From DATHXC01 sp035459965 (GTDB lineage: Bacteria; Pseudomonadota; Gammaproteobacteria; Burkholderiales; Methylophilaceae): a stretch of 64,000 nucleotides of DNA. The position numbers and the translations under genes were made by a program. The stretch's first letter is position 1. Each line of letters starts with the position of its first letter. The DNA is taken from positions 62,001 to 126,000 of the forward strand of contig DATHXC010000007.1 of NCBI GenBank assembly GCA_035459965.1, read 5' to 3'. The notes beneath the pieces are model-generated. The model was not told the origin of the DNA, searched no databases, and saw nothing but the letters and a program-made list of their open reading frames with translations. Positions 19,775-27,432 of the stretch are shown here, one piece after another.

Positions 19775-21166
19775 ATGGGGTATAATTCTACCGATATGAT
19801 CATGACACTTAACCTAATCTTGGCAGCGCTTACGCTATTGCTGCTGGTCTGGCTGGCATTGCGTATCAAGCGCCAACCGGATGAGTCTGCCGCTTTATTG
19901 ATGCACCTGGAAGACAAGCACCGCGCCATGCTGCTGGACCTGAATGATGGCCTCAACAAGCTCGGTGACAGGCTTAATTCGATTTCTAACGAAGGCAACG
20001 AACGTCTGCGCGTTGTGGTGTCACAGGAATTGACCCAGACACGTGAAGCAATGAATGAGTTGAAAAATCAGCAGGCAGCCAGTCTGGCCCAAACGCGGGA
20101 GACTGTAATTGAAAAGCTGCATACTACGCTGGCTGAGCAAGGCAAGGCACAGCAAGATTTGATCCAGAATACGATGCGCAACGCAACAATGCAGCTTACA
20201 TCCAGTATTGAAACCTTGACCAAGGCAGTGGATGGCCGGCTGGAGCAGATTAGTGGCAAGGTGTCTGAACGGCTGGATGAAGGCTTCAAGAAGACTAATG
20301 AGACGTTCATTAATGTCATGACCCATTTGTCTCGTATCGACGAGGCGCAGAAGAAGATCGACGGCCTGGCTACCAATGTCATCAGCTTGCAGGACTTGTT
20401 AAGTGACAAGCGTTCCCGTGGCGCTTTCGGCGAGGTACAACTGGAGAGCTTGGTCAGGAACTCTCTGCCGCCCAACTCCTACGAGTTTCAATATAGCCTC
20501 GGCGACAATAAGCGCGTCGATTGCATGCTGTTCCTGCCTGAGCCGACTGGCAATGTGGCCGTGGATTCCAAATTCCCGCTCGAGAATTACCACCGCATGT
20601 TCGAAGTCGGCATCGCAGAATCCGAGCGCATCAGCGCGAAACGCCAGTTCAAAGCGGATGTCAGGAAGCATGTAGATGACATCGCCAAGAAATATATCAT
20701 TGCCAATGTCACTTCGGACGGTGCCGTGATGTTCATCCCGGCTGAAGCCGTATTCGCCGAGATCCATGCCTATCACCCGGAAATCATTACGTACGCTATG
20801 AGCAAGCGCGTATGGCTGGTATCGCCGACTACGCTGATGGCCGTGCTAAATACCGCGCGGGCTGTGCTGAAGGACACCGAGATGCGCAAGCAGGTGCACA
20901 TTATCCAGTCGGAACTGGGCAAGTTGGGCAAAGATTTCGAGCTGTTCGACAAACGTATGAAAAACCTGGCCGACCACATCAGGCTGGCGAATAAAGATGT
21001 CGAGGAGGTACACATCAGCAGCAAAAAAATTACCGCCGGTTTCGCTAAGATCGAACGCGTGGAACTGGCTCTGGAAGCAGACGCAAATCGAGCATTGTCA
21101 GACATCGAAATATCAGAGCTTGTCTCGCCTGAGCGTGGCGACCCATTACAAGACGATTTACTTTAA
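19775..21166 (+). CDS. rmuC: DNA recombination protein RmuC homologue
   Basis: 463 residues with one N-terminal TM helix, a long coiled coil (about 40-190), and the RmuC nuclease-like domain with SDKRSRGAFGEVQLE and VDSKFPLENYHRM. RmuC limits DNA inversions at short inverted repeats in E. coli and is related to restriction-like nucleases. The start is uncertain: ATGs at 19775, 19796 and 19802 all lack a Shine-Dalgarno. A perfect TATAAT (19781-19786) falls between the first two, so if it is a -10 the message would be nearly leaderless from 19796 or 19802. Confidence 0.9.
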   Translation: MGYNSTDMIMTLNLILAALTLLLLVWLALRIKRQPDESAALLMHLEDKHRAMLLDLNDGLNKLGDRLNSISNEGNERLRVVVSQELTQTREAMNELKNQQAASLAQTRETVIEKLHTTLAEQGKAQQDLIQNTMRNATMQLTSSIETLTKAVDGRLEQISGKVSERLDEGFKKTNETFINVMTHLSRIDEAQKKIDGLATNVISLQDLLSDKRSRGAFGEVQLESLVRNSLPPNSYEFQYSLGDNKRVDCMLFLPEPTGNVAVDSKFPLENYHRMFEVGIAESERISAKRQFKADVRKHVDDIAKKYIIANVTSDGAVMFIPAEAVFAEIHAYHPEIITYAMSKRVWLVSPTTLMAVLNTARAVLKDTEMRKQVHIIQSELGKLGKDFELFDKRMKNLADHIRLANKDVEEVHISSKKITAGFAKIERVELALEADANRALSDIEISELVSPERGDPLQDDLL

Positions 21167-21177
21167 AGAGGTTCACC

Positions 21178-21390
21178 ATGGCGAATATGGAAGCAGACGA
21201 AGAAGAAACCGGCGTCATTATGCTGGTGCAGCACTATGCGGGTAAATTTGGTATTACCTTTAGCTCAGGCTTGCTGCAGAATCCAGAGCATAAAGCAAAG
21301 CTGATGACGCTAATGATGGCAGCCATCAGTGGTAAGCGCGGCCCTGTCACGGATTCGGACATATTGCATTCCGATGACCAGATAGACTGA
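21178..21390 (+). CDS. Small acidic protein of unknown function
   Basis: A 70-residue protein preceded by AGAGG with good spacing, 11 bp after rmuC and 29 bp before moaD, so probably part of the same transcript. It starts with an acidic stretch (EADEEETG), has a mixed amphipathic centre (GKFGITFSSGLL) and ends in an acidic tail. No family is recognised and no TM segment, signal peptide or metal motif is visible. The clean ribosome-binding site and operon position argue it is real. Confidence 0.65.
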   Translation: MANMEADEEETGVIMLVQHYAGKFGITFSSGLLQNPEHKAKLMTLMMAAISGKRGPVTDSDILHSDDQID

Positions 21391-21419
21391 CTCTACAAAA
21401 CACACAATAGAAGTAACAA

Positions 21420-21674
21420 ATGATTAAAGTACTTTATTTTGCAAGGCTGAAAGAATCCTTGAATTACTCTGAAGAAGAAATTTCGATTCCAGCAGGTGTA
21501 AGTACGGTGGCACACTTGATGACTCATCTGGCCCAGCGCGGGGATGCATGGGCATCGCTGTTTGCTGGCAAGCAAGTGGTGCGCGCTGCCATTAATCATG
21601 AGCTGGTCAGCAATACTGCCGTGATCAAAGATGGTGATGAGGTGGCTTTTTTCCCACCCGTCACCGGTGGTTAG
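21420..21674 (+). CDS. moaD: Molybdopterin synthase sulfur-carrier subunit
   Basis: The 84-residue ubiquitin-fold protein ends in the required Gly-Gly (FFPPVTGG), which is thiocarboxylated and donates sulfur to precursor Z. It pairs with MoaE directly downstream. The other cofactor genes (moaA, moaC, moeA/B) are not in this window. Confidence 0.93.
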   Translation: MIKVLYFARLKESLNYSEEEISIPAGVSTVAHLMTHLAQRGDAWASLFAGKQVVRAAINHELVSNTAVIKDGDEVAFFPPVTGG

Positions 21675-21693
21675 TTCGGGCGCAACAAGGGCC

Positions 21694-22146
21694 ATGACAG
21701 TACGTGTCCAGGTTGAAGATTTTGATGCAGGCGCCGAGATCCGCAGATTACGCATGGCTCATCGCAATACCGGCGCTATCGTCACTTTTATTGGCCAAGT
21801 CCGTGACTTGAATGATGGCGCAGACGTGACTACGATGACCCTGGAGCATTATCCGGGCATGACGGAAAAGTCGCTGGAGGTCATCATCGAACAGGCTAAA
21901 AATCGCTGGGATATTTATGATGCGCTGATCGTGCATCGCGTTGGTGAGTTACAGCCTGCCGACCAGATTGTGCTGGTGGTAGTCACTGGCGCCCATCGCA
22001 AGGAGGCTTTTGCCGCTTGTGAGTTCATGATGGATTACCTCAAGACAGAAGCGCCATTCTGGAAAAAAGAGCGTACCCCGACAGGCGAGCACTGGGTTGA
22101 AGCAAAAGCTTCAGACGATGTTGCGCGTGAGCGCTGGAATAAATGA
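21694..22146 (+). CDS. moaE: Molybdopterin synthase catalytic subunit
   Basis: MoaE forms the heterotetramer with MoaD that adds two sulfurs to cyclic pyranopterin monophosphate to give molybdopterin. The start is set at ATG 21694 (MTVRVQVEDFDAG), after AAGGG; the frame is open upstream, but that part overlaps moaD and does not look like MoaE. The 150-residue product has the conserved GAIVTFIGQVRD, LEHYPGM and, at the C-terminus, FWKKERTPTGEHWVEA with the catalytic lysines. It lies 19 bp downstream of moaD. Confidence 0.93.
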   Translation: MTVRVQVEDFDAGAEIRRLRMAHRNTGAIVTFIGQVRDLNDGADVTTMTLEHYPGMTEKSLEVIIEQAKNRWDIYDALIVHRVGELQPADQIVLVVVTGAHRKEAFAACEFMMDYLKTEAPFWKKERTPTGEHWVEAKASDDVARERWNK

Positions 22147-22158
22147 GTGCCTAAAAAT

Positions 22159-22203
22159 CTGACTTTACCTAAACTGACTTTAACTAGGCTGACTTTAAAC
22201 TAA
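22159..22203 (+). repeat. Three tandem 15-bp direct repeats (CTGACTTTA...)
   Basis: CTGACTTTA occurs at 22159, 22174 and 22189, exactly 15 bp apart, with the intervening six bases also related (CCTAAA, ACTAGG, AACTAA). The array lies in the 152-bp spacer between moaE and the Lon-like gene, about 95-140 bp before its start. It could be an iterated binding site or simply a decayed duplication. Confidence 0.6.
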
Positions 22204-22298
22204 CAAGAACTAGACTGCCCTGCGATGCTAATTTTTAGCGATACCTGGCTCCTCCTACTAATAACAGATCATCATCACTATACTGAATCCTTAACTTA

Positions 22299-24485
22299 AT
22301 GCTACGTACCTTATCCGCGCAACAACTCACTGTCACTATCAGTCCGCAAGACTTAGGTTTTAAAGACACCAGTGAGCTGGCTAATCAACAACCAAACTTG
22401 TGGATAGGCCAGGCCGAAGCTGAAAAAGCTGCCAGGTTTGGTTTAAGCATGCAGCAGCCGGGTTTTCATTTGCTAGTGCTGGGTGAGCAGGGCAGCGGCC
22501 GTACATCATTGATGTTAAATGCAATGCAGGTGGCAGCTTTACAACTGCCGAAATCGCCTGATCTGATATTGCTCCATCATTTTCCTTCCCCTGAAAAACC
22601 ACTACCCGTCTATGTGAAAAGTGGGCAAGGTGCGGAATTGCGTGCCGAAATGGAGCGCTTTATACGCCAATTGGCGAGGACATTGCCTGCCTTGTTGATT
22701 GAGACTGGGGTTGCATCTGCCACTCAGCAAGCCGAGATGGCAGTAAGTAGCGATATCAGCCAGGCAACGAGAGACAGTGTGAGCCAGCTACTCGATAGCC
22801 AACTGACCAAGCTAAAGCTGCTTGCTGACGACCTGGTGCTGGAACCTGCGAAATTCAGTCGCTATATCGTTGCCCTCAGGCAGGATACATTAGAAAATAT
22901 TGAGCTGTTTCAGCCAGGGCAGGATAGTGCCAGCAATGACAGTGAAGCTGTGCTGGAAAGCTTCCTGGGTCGTTATCGCGTGAATCTTCTGGTCGATAAC
23001 AGGGGCATCGAGGCCGCACCGGTGATTTATGACGATGATCCATCGTTTCAGTCACTATTCGGCGGCTACGAAAGCAGTAACGATAGCAGTAGCTCCCTGG
23101 CAGATTTCATGCGGTTACGCGCAGGCAACTTGCTGAGGGCGCATGGCGGCATGCTGATGCTGCACCTGCGTGATATTCATGCAGATCAGCAGAGCGGCAG
23201 CCAGATACTGGAGAAGCTACACCGCGTATTGCGTAACCGGCATGTACAGATTGAGGAGTCAGCGGGCACCTCTGGCCAGAGTTCTGCCAGTCACTTTGCC
23301 CCTGAGGCTTTACCCGTCAATGTAAAAGTGGTGTTGATTGCTACGCGGGAAGAGTATTACGAGCTGCAGGAAGAGCTGCCTGATTTTGCACAGTACTTCC
23401 GCATCAAGGTGGATTTTGCGGAGCGATTGGCTGCCAATGCCATGAGCTATCAGGCTATCGGGCAATATGTTGCCTCGCAATGTGTTCAGTATGGTTTAAA
23501 GCATTTTAGTGCAGATGCGGTAGCCAGATTAATCCGCGTAATGCAACGCAGGATAGATGACCAGTTACGTATTAGCGCCAATTTTGCATATTTGCATGCG
23601 CTGATATTAGAGAGTGCCGCGTTTGCAGGGCTGCATAAAAGTAAATTAGTCGAGCTTGCCGATGTTGAGGCAGCGCTCGAATCTAGGCAAGCCCGCCATC
23701 AATATTCTGAGCAGCAACATCGAGACTCTATCGTCGAAGGCGAGCTGATGATCAGCGTGCAAGGGCGGGAAGTAGGCCAGATCAATGGCCTAACCCATAT
23801 TGACCTGGGCGATAGCAGTTTTGGCGCACCGGTACGTATCACAGCCCGTTGCTACGCAGGCGATGAAGGCGTCATCAATATAGACCGTGAAGTCGAGATG
23901 ACTGGCCCCAATCATGATAAGGGCTTATTCATTCTACGTAGCTGGCTATCTGCACATTTTGCGCAACTTACTCCCTTATCTCTTACGGCATCCCTGGTGT
24001 TTGAGCAGGAATACCATGGCGTGGAAGGTGATTCCGCCTCTTGTGCCGAGTTATATGCACTTCTTTCGGCTTTATCAGGTTTAAGTTTGCCCCAGGGAAT
24101 TGCAGTGACCGGTGCGGTAAATCAGCATGGCGAGGTGATGCCAATTGGTGGCGTGAATGAGAAAATAGAAGGCTATTTCCGCGTATGCCAGGGCATCGGG
24201 CTGGATGGTACTCAAGGGGTAGTCATCCCCAGCCGCAATCAAAGTCATCTATTGCTTGATAATGAAGTGATACAGGCTATCGAAGAGGGTTTGTTCCATA
24301 TTTACACCATGGACAATGTGCTGGAGGGCATGGCGCTATTGGCTGGGGTATCAGTCGAAGCCAAAGATAGCGAAGGCAACTACCAGACGGAGACGCTTAT
24401 GGGCCGTGTTCAACAAACCCTCGAGCGTTTCCGCAAAGACTATCAAAGCAACCGTATTAGCAATATCAGTGGCGTTAGTAGTTAG
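22299..24485 (+). CDS. Lon-family ATP-dependent protease, YcbZ/LonH type
   Basis: A 728-residue AAA+ protein fused to a C-terminal S16 serine protease domain. A P-loop variant GEQGSGRT lies at about 62-69, followed by an inserted helical region and an AAA lid. The protease dyad is Ser579 in EGDSASCAE and Lys622 in GGVNEKIEGYF; the 43-residue spacing equals that of E. coli Lon (679/722). It lacks the canonical Lon N-domain and belongs with the E. coli YcbZ-like proteins. No Shine-Dalgarno precedes the ATG; the leader instead contains CTCCTCCT. Substrates are unknown. Confidence 0.88.
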   Translation: MLRTLSAQQLTVTISPQDLGFKDTSELANQQPNLWIGQAEAEKAARFGLSMQQPGFHLLVLGEQGSGRTSLMLNAMQVAALQLPKSPDLILLHHFPSPEKPLPVYVKSGQGAELRAEMERFIRQLARTLPALLIETGVASATQQAEMAVSSDISQATRDSVSQLLDSQLTKLKLLADDLVLEPAKFSRYIVALRQDTLENIELFQPGQDSASNDSEAVLESFLGRYRVNLLVDNRGIEAAPVIYDDDPSFQSLFGGYESSNDSSSSLADFMRLRAGNLLRAHGGMLMLHLRDIHADQQSGSQILEKLHRVLRNRHVQIEESAGTSGQSSASHFAPEALPVNVKVVLIATREEYYELQEELPDFAQYFRIKVDFAERLAANAMSYQAIGQYVASQCVQYGLKHFSADAVARLIRVMQRRIDDQLRISANFAYLHALILESAAFAGLHKSKLVELADVEAALESRQARHQYSEQQHRDSIVEGELMISVQGREVGQINGLTHIDLGDSSFGAPVRITARCYAGDEGVINIDREVEMTGPNHDKGLFILRSWLSAHFAQLTPLSLTASLVFEQEYHGVEGDSASCAELYALLSALSGLSLPQGIAVTGAVNQHGEVMPIGGVNEKIEGYFRVCQGIGLDGTQGVVIPSRNQSHLLLDNEVIQAIEEGLFHIYTMDNVLEGMALLAGVSVEAKDSEGNYQTETLMGRVQQTLERFRKDYQSNRISNISGVSS

Positions 24486-24496
24486 AGCGATAGCCC

Positions 24497-24895
24497 ATGA
24501 ATGCGGATAAAAACACAGAGAATAAATGCCGCCTGGATAAATGGCTGTGGGCCGCACGATTCTTCAAGACACGCAGTCTGGCTTCTGATGCCATCGATGG
24601 CGGCAAGGTGCATGTGGATGGTGATCGAGTCAAGCCAGCAAAAGAAGTGAGGCTTGGCGCTGTTATACGTATACGCAATAAAGACTTTGAAATTGAAGTT
24701 GAGGTCAAGGGGTTATCCATACAGCGCAAAGGTGCGCCAGAAGCTGCTTTGCTTTACCATGAAACAGTCGTCAGCGCAGCAAAAAGGCAGGAAGCTGCCA
24801 TCACGCGAGAAGGCGACCATGCAAAACGTGACCGTGGACTGGGACGACCAACTAAGCGCCAGCTGAGGGACATTAAACGCTTCACAGGTGGCTGA
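24497..24895 (+). CDS. hslR: Ribosome-associated heat-shock protein Hsp15 (S4 domain)
   Basis: A 132-residue S4 RNA-binding protein. The S4 fold runs from CRLDKWLWAARFFKTRSLAS to about residue 70, with the typical GGKVHVDGDRVKPAKEV, followed by the basic Hsp15 tail ending in RPTKRQLRDIKRFTGG. Hsp15 rescues stalled 50S subunits carrying peptidyl-tRNA. It starts 11 bp after the Lon-like gene, so a shared protein-quality-control transcript is likely. Confidence 0.92.
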   Translation: MNADKNTENKCRLDKWLWAARFFKTRSLASDAIDGGKVHVDGDRVKPAKEVRLGAVIRIRNKDFEIEVEVKGLSIQRKGAPEAALLYHETVVSAAKRQEAAITREGDHAKRDRGLGRPTKRQLRDIKRFTGG

Positions 24896-24935
24896 TAGAT
24901 TTCTGCTTGCATCGTAAAGTCATTTATTGCTACAC

Positions 24936-24956
24936 TGCGTTCAGCTTGTGAACGCA
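24936..24956. promoter_or_regulatory. 8-bp perfect dyad upstream of the EPS regulator
   Basis: TGCGTTCA and TGAACGCA flank a 5-bp centre, 34 bp before the regulator ATG. No T-run follows, so an operator (possibly autoregulatory) or a leader hairpin is more likely than a terminator. Confidence 0.45.
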
Positions 24957-24990
24957 TGTTGTAATAACTGGGATCAAATCTGCAAACCTG

Positions 24991-25323
24991 ATGCTTACTG
25001 ACGAATATCGATACAAAATATTAAAGCTGGTTGAAACTAATCCGGAAGTCAGCCAGCGTGAGCTGGCCAGTCAGTTGGGTATTAGTTTGGGGAAAGCCAA
25101 TTTTTGCCTGAAAGCATTGATTGATGTTGGGTTACTGAAAGTGACCAATTTTCGTAACAGTAAAAATAAGCTGGCTTACATGTACTTGCTAACACCGAGC
25201 GGTATAGAGGCAAAGACCAGCATCACCATGCGATTCCTGAAACATAAAGTACATGAATATGAAAATCTGCAGTTGGAAATCGAGGAGCTTCGCCGAGAAG
25301 CTTCCAAAGACTCAGTGCTATAA
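24991..25323 (+). CDS. MarR-family EPS-associated transcriptional regulator
   Basis: 110 residues. A winged HTH at the N-terminus (SQRELASQLGISLGKANFCLKALIDVGLL) is followed by a C-terminal helix rich in Glu/Lys/Arg (residues 78-110) likely to dimerise. It matches the small MarR-like regulators that regularly head exopolysaccharide loci in proteobacteria. It begins the long plus-strand polysaccharide cluster, 34 bp before gmd. Confidence 0.85.
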   Translation: MLTDEYRYKILKLVETNPEVSQRELASQLGISLGKANFCLKALIDVGLLKVTNFRNSKNKLAYMYLLTPSGIEAKTSITMRFLKHKVHEYENLQLEIEELRREASKDSVL

Positions 25324-25357
25324 GCATTTAAATAGTTATTAGAAGGTTATTTAATTA

Positions 25358-26458
25358 ATGAATTCAGAGTCAAATAATAAAGTAGCCCTGATTACAGGCG
25401 TTACGGGTCAGGACGGGGCTTATCTTGCTGAGCTGTTGCTAGACAAAGGATATATCGTTCACGGCGTAAAACGACGTGCATCCTTATTTAATACTGATCG
25501 TATTGATCATTTGTACCAAGACCCACATATTGATAACAAGAATTTTATTCTGCATTATGGTGATCTGACAGACTCAACAAACTTGATTCGTATTATTCAA
25601 CAGGTGCAGCCTGATGAAATTTATAATCTGGCTGCCATGAGCCATGTGGCAGTGAGCTTCGAAACCCCAGAGTACACTGCAAATGCTGATGGTATTGGTA
25701 CATTGCGCATACTTGAGGCCATCCGTATTCTTGGCCTTGAAAAGAAAACACGTTTTTATCAGGCATCGACCTCAGAGTTATATGGTTTGGTGCAAGAAAC
25801 CCCACAAAAGGAAACAACTCCTTTCTATCCACGGAGCCCTTATGCCGTAGCCAAACTTTATGGGTACTGGATTACCGTCAATTATCGTGAAGCTTATGGT
25901 ATTTATGCCTGCAATGGCATCCTGTTTAATCATGAGTCTCCTGTGCGTGGTGAAACATTTGTTACTCGCAAAATTACCCGTGCTTTGGCCCGTATCAAGC
26001 TTGGCCTGCAAGACTGCCTTTATCTTGGCAATCTTGATGCATTGCGGGATTGGGGACATGCCAAAGATTACGTAGAAATGCAATGGCTGATGTTGCAGCA
26101 AGAGCAAGCAGAGGATTTTGTCATTGCCACTGGTGTGCAATATAGTGTCCGAGATTTTGTAAATGCTGCAGCCAAAGAGTTGGATATTAAAGTTACCTGG
26201 AAAGGCCAGTGCGTCGACGAAAAAGGTTATGACGCAAGTGGTAAGTGCATTGTGCAAGTGGATCCGCGTTATTTCAGGCCAACTGAAGTTGAAACATTGT
26301 TGGGTGACCCAACCAAAGCAAGAGAAAAGCTGGGTTGGACGCCGAAAATCACATTCGATGAGCTTGTTTCCGAGATGGTCAGGGAAGATTATAAAGCAGC
26401 TCAACGTGACGAATTAGTCAAAAAGCATGGCTACAGTGCCTTCGACTATCACGAGTAA
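25358..26458 (+). CDS. gmd: GDP-mannose 4,6-dehydratase
   Basis: Converts GDP-D-mannose to GDP-4-keto-6-deoxy-D-mannose. It is 366 residues, full length. The NADP-binding GVTGQDGAYLAELLL, catalytic Ser/Thr in STSELYG, the YxxxK motif in SPYAVAKLYG, and the Gmd-typical NHESPVRGETFVTRK are present. It is followed by fcl after 2 bp, giving the two-step route to GDP-L-fucose. Confidence 0.96.
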   Translation: MNSESNNKVALITGVTGQDGAYLAELLLDKGYIVHGVKRRASLFNTDRIDHLYQDPHIDNKNFILHYGDLTDSTNLIRIIQQVQPDEIYNLAAMSHVAVSFETPEYTANADGIGTLRILEAIRILGLEKKTRFYQASTSELYGLVQETPQKETTPFYPRSPYAVAKLYGYWITVNYREAYGIYACNGILFNHESPVRGETFVTRKITRALARIKLGLQDCLYLGNLDALRDWGHAKDYVEMQWLMLQQEQAEDFVIATGVQYSVRDFVNAAAKELDIKVTWKGQCVDEKGYDASGKCIVQVDPRYFRPTEVETLLGDPTKAREKLGWTPKITFDELVSEMVREDYKAAQRDELVKKHGYSAFDYHE

Positions 26459-26460
26459 TA

Positions 26461-27432
26461 ATGGATAAAAGCGCAAAAATTTATGTAGCTGGTCACAGGG
26501 GCCTTGTTGGTTCAGCACTAATGCGGCAGCTTGAGGGTAAAGGTTATAGCAATATAGTCACGCGTACTCATGCGGAATTAGATTTGGCAGATAAAAGCCA
26601 GGTAAAAGCTTTTTTTGAGTCTGAAAAGCCAGAGTACGTCATTCTTGCCGCGGCAAAAGTCGGTGGTATACATGCAAACAATACTTATCCTGCAGAGTTT
26701 ATCCAAGAAAATTTGGCTATTCAGACCAATGTAATTCATGAGTCATATACTGCAGGTGTTAAGCGTTTGCTTTTTTTAGGTTCAAGCTGCATATATCCAC
26801 GCGATTGCCCTCAGCCAATCAAAGAGGAATATTTGCTGACGGGGCTGCTTGAGCCAACCAATCGCCCATACGCACTGGCTAAAATTTCCGGTATTGAAAT
26901 GTGCTGGAGTTACAACCGTCAATATGGAACTAAATATCTGGCCGTCATGCCCACTAATCTGTATGGGCTTGGTGATAACTATCATCCTGAAAATAGTCAT
27001 GTCATTCCAGGGCTTATCCGCAAGTTTCATCAAGCAAAAATTAATGGTGAAAATAAGGTTGTAGTGTGGGGGTCAGGTAAGCCACGCAGAGAGTTTTTAT
27101 TCAGTGATGATATGGCTGCTGCCTGTATTTTTTTAATTGGATTGCCAGATGAGCAATTTATCCCTCTTTTGGCTGCGGATAGAAACGATGGGTTGCCTCC
27201 GGTACTTAATATGGGTAGTGGTAGCGATTTGACCATTGCAGAACTCGCTACCGCCATCAAAAAAGTGACTGATTATGAAGGTGAAATAACATTTAACGCA
27301 GACGCTCTAGATGGAACAATGAGAAAGTTGATGGATTCCAGTCGTCTTAACCAGCTGGGCTGGCAGGCTAAGACTACCTTGGAGGACGGGCTTGCTATTG
27401 CGTACCAGGAATTTAAAGGTAATTTCGTTTAG
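26461..27432 (+). CDS. fcl: GDP-L-fucose synthase
   Basis: A bifunctional 3,5-epimerase/4-reductase that finishes GDP-L-fucose. The 323-residue SDR has GHRGLVGSAL for NADPH, LGSSCIYPRDCPQPI with the catalytic Ser and Cys, and YALAKISG with the Tyr-Lys pair. The ABC transporter start codon follows its stop directly. A fucosyltransferase among the downstream glycosyltransferases is expected but cannot be singled out. Confidence 0.95.
   Translation: MDKSAKIYVAGHRGLVGSALMRQLEGKGYSNIVTRTHAELDLADKSQVKAFFESEKPEYVILAAAKVGGIHANNTYPAEFIQENLAIQTNVIHESYTAGVKRLLFLGSSCIYPRDCPQPIKEEYLLTGLLEPTNRPYALAKISGIEMCWSYNRQYGTKYLAVMPTNLYGLGDNYHPENSHVIPGLIRKFHQAKINGENKVVVWGSGKPRREFLFSDDMAAACIFLIGLPDEQFIPLLAADRNDGLPPVLNMGSGSDLTIAELATAIKKVTDYEGEITFNADALDGTMRKLMDSSRLNQLGWQAKTTLEDGLAIAYQEFKGNFV

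Noticed and set aside
22240..22300. -24/-12 promoter before the Lon-like gene (CTGGCTCC...)
   Set aside because: TGGC is present but no TTGC at the required spacing.
24896..24990. JUMPstart/ops element for RfaH before the polysaccharide locus
   Set aside because: No GGCGGTAG-type ops motif was found in the spacer.
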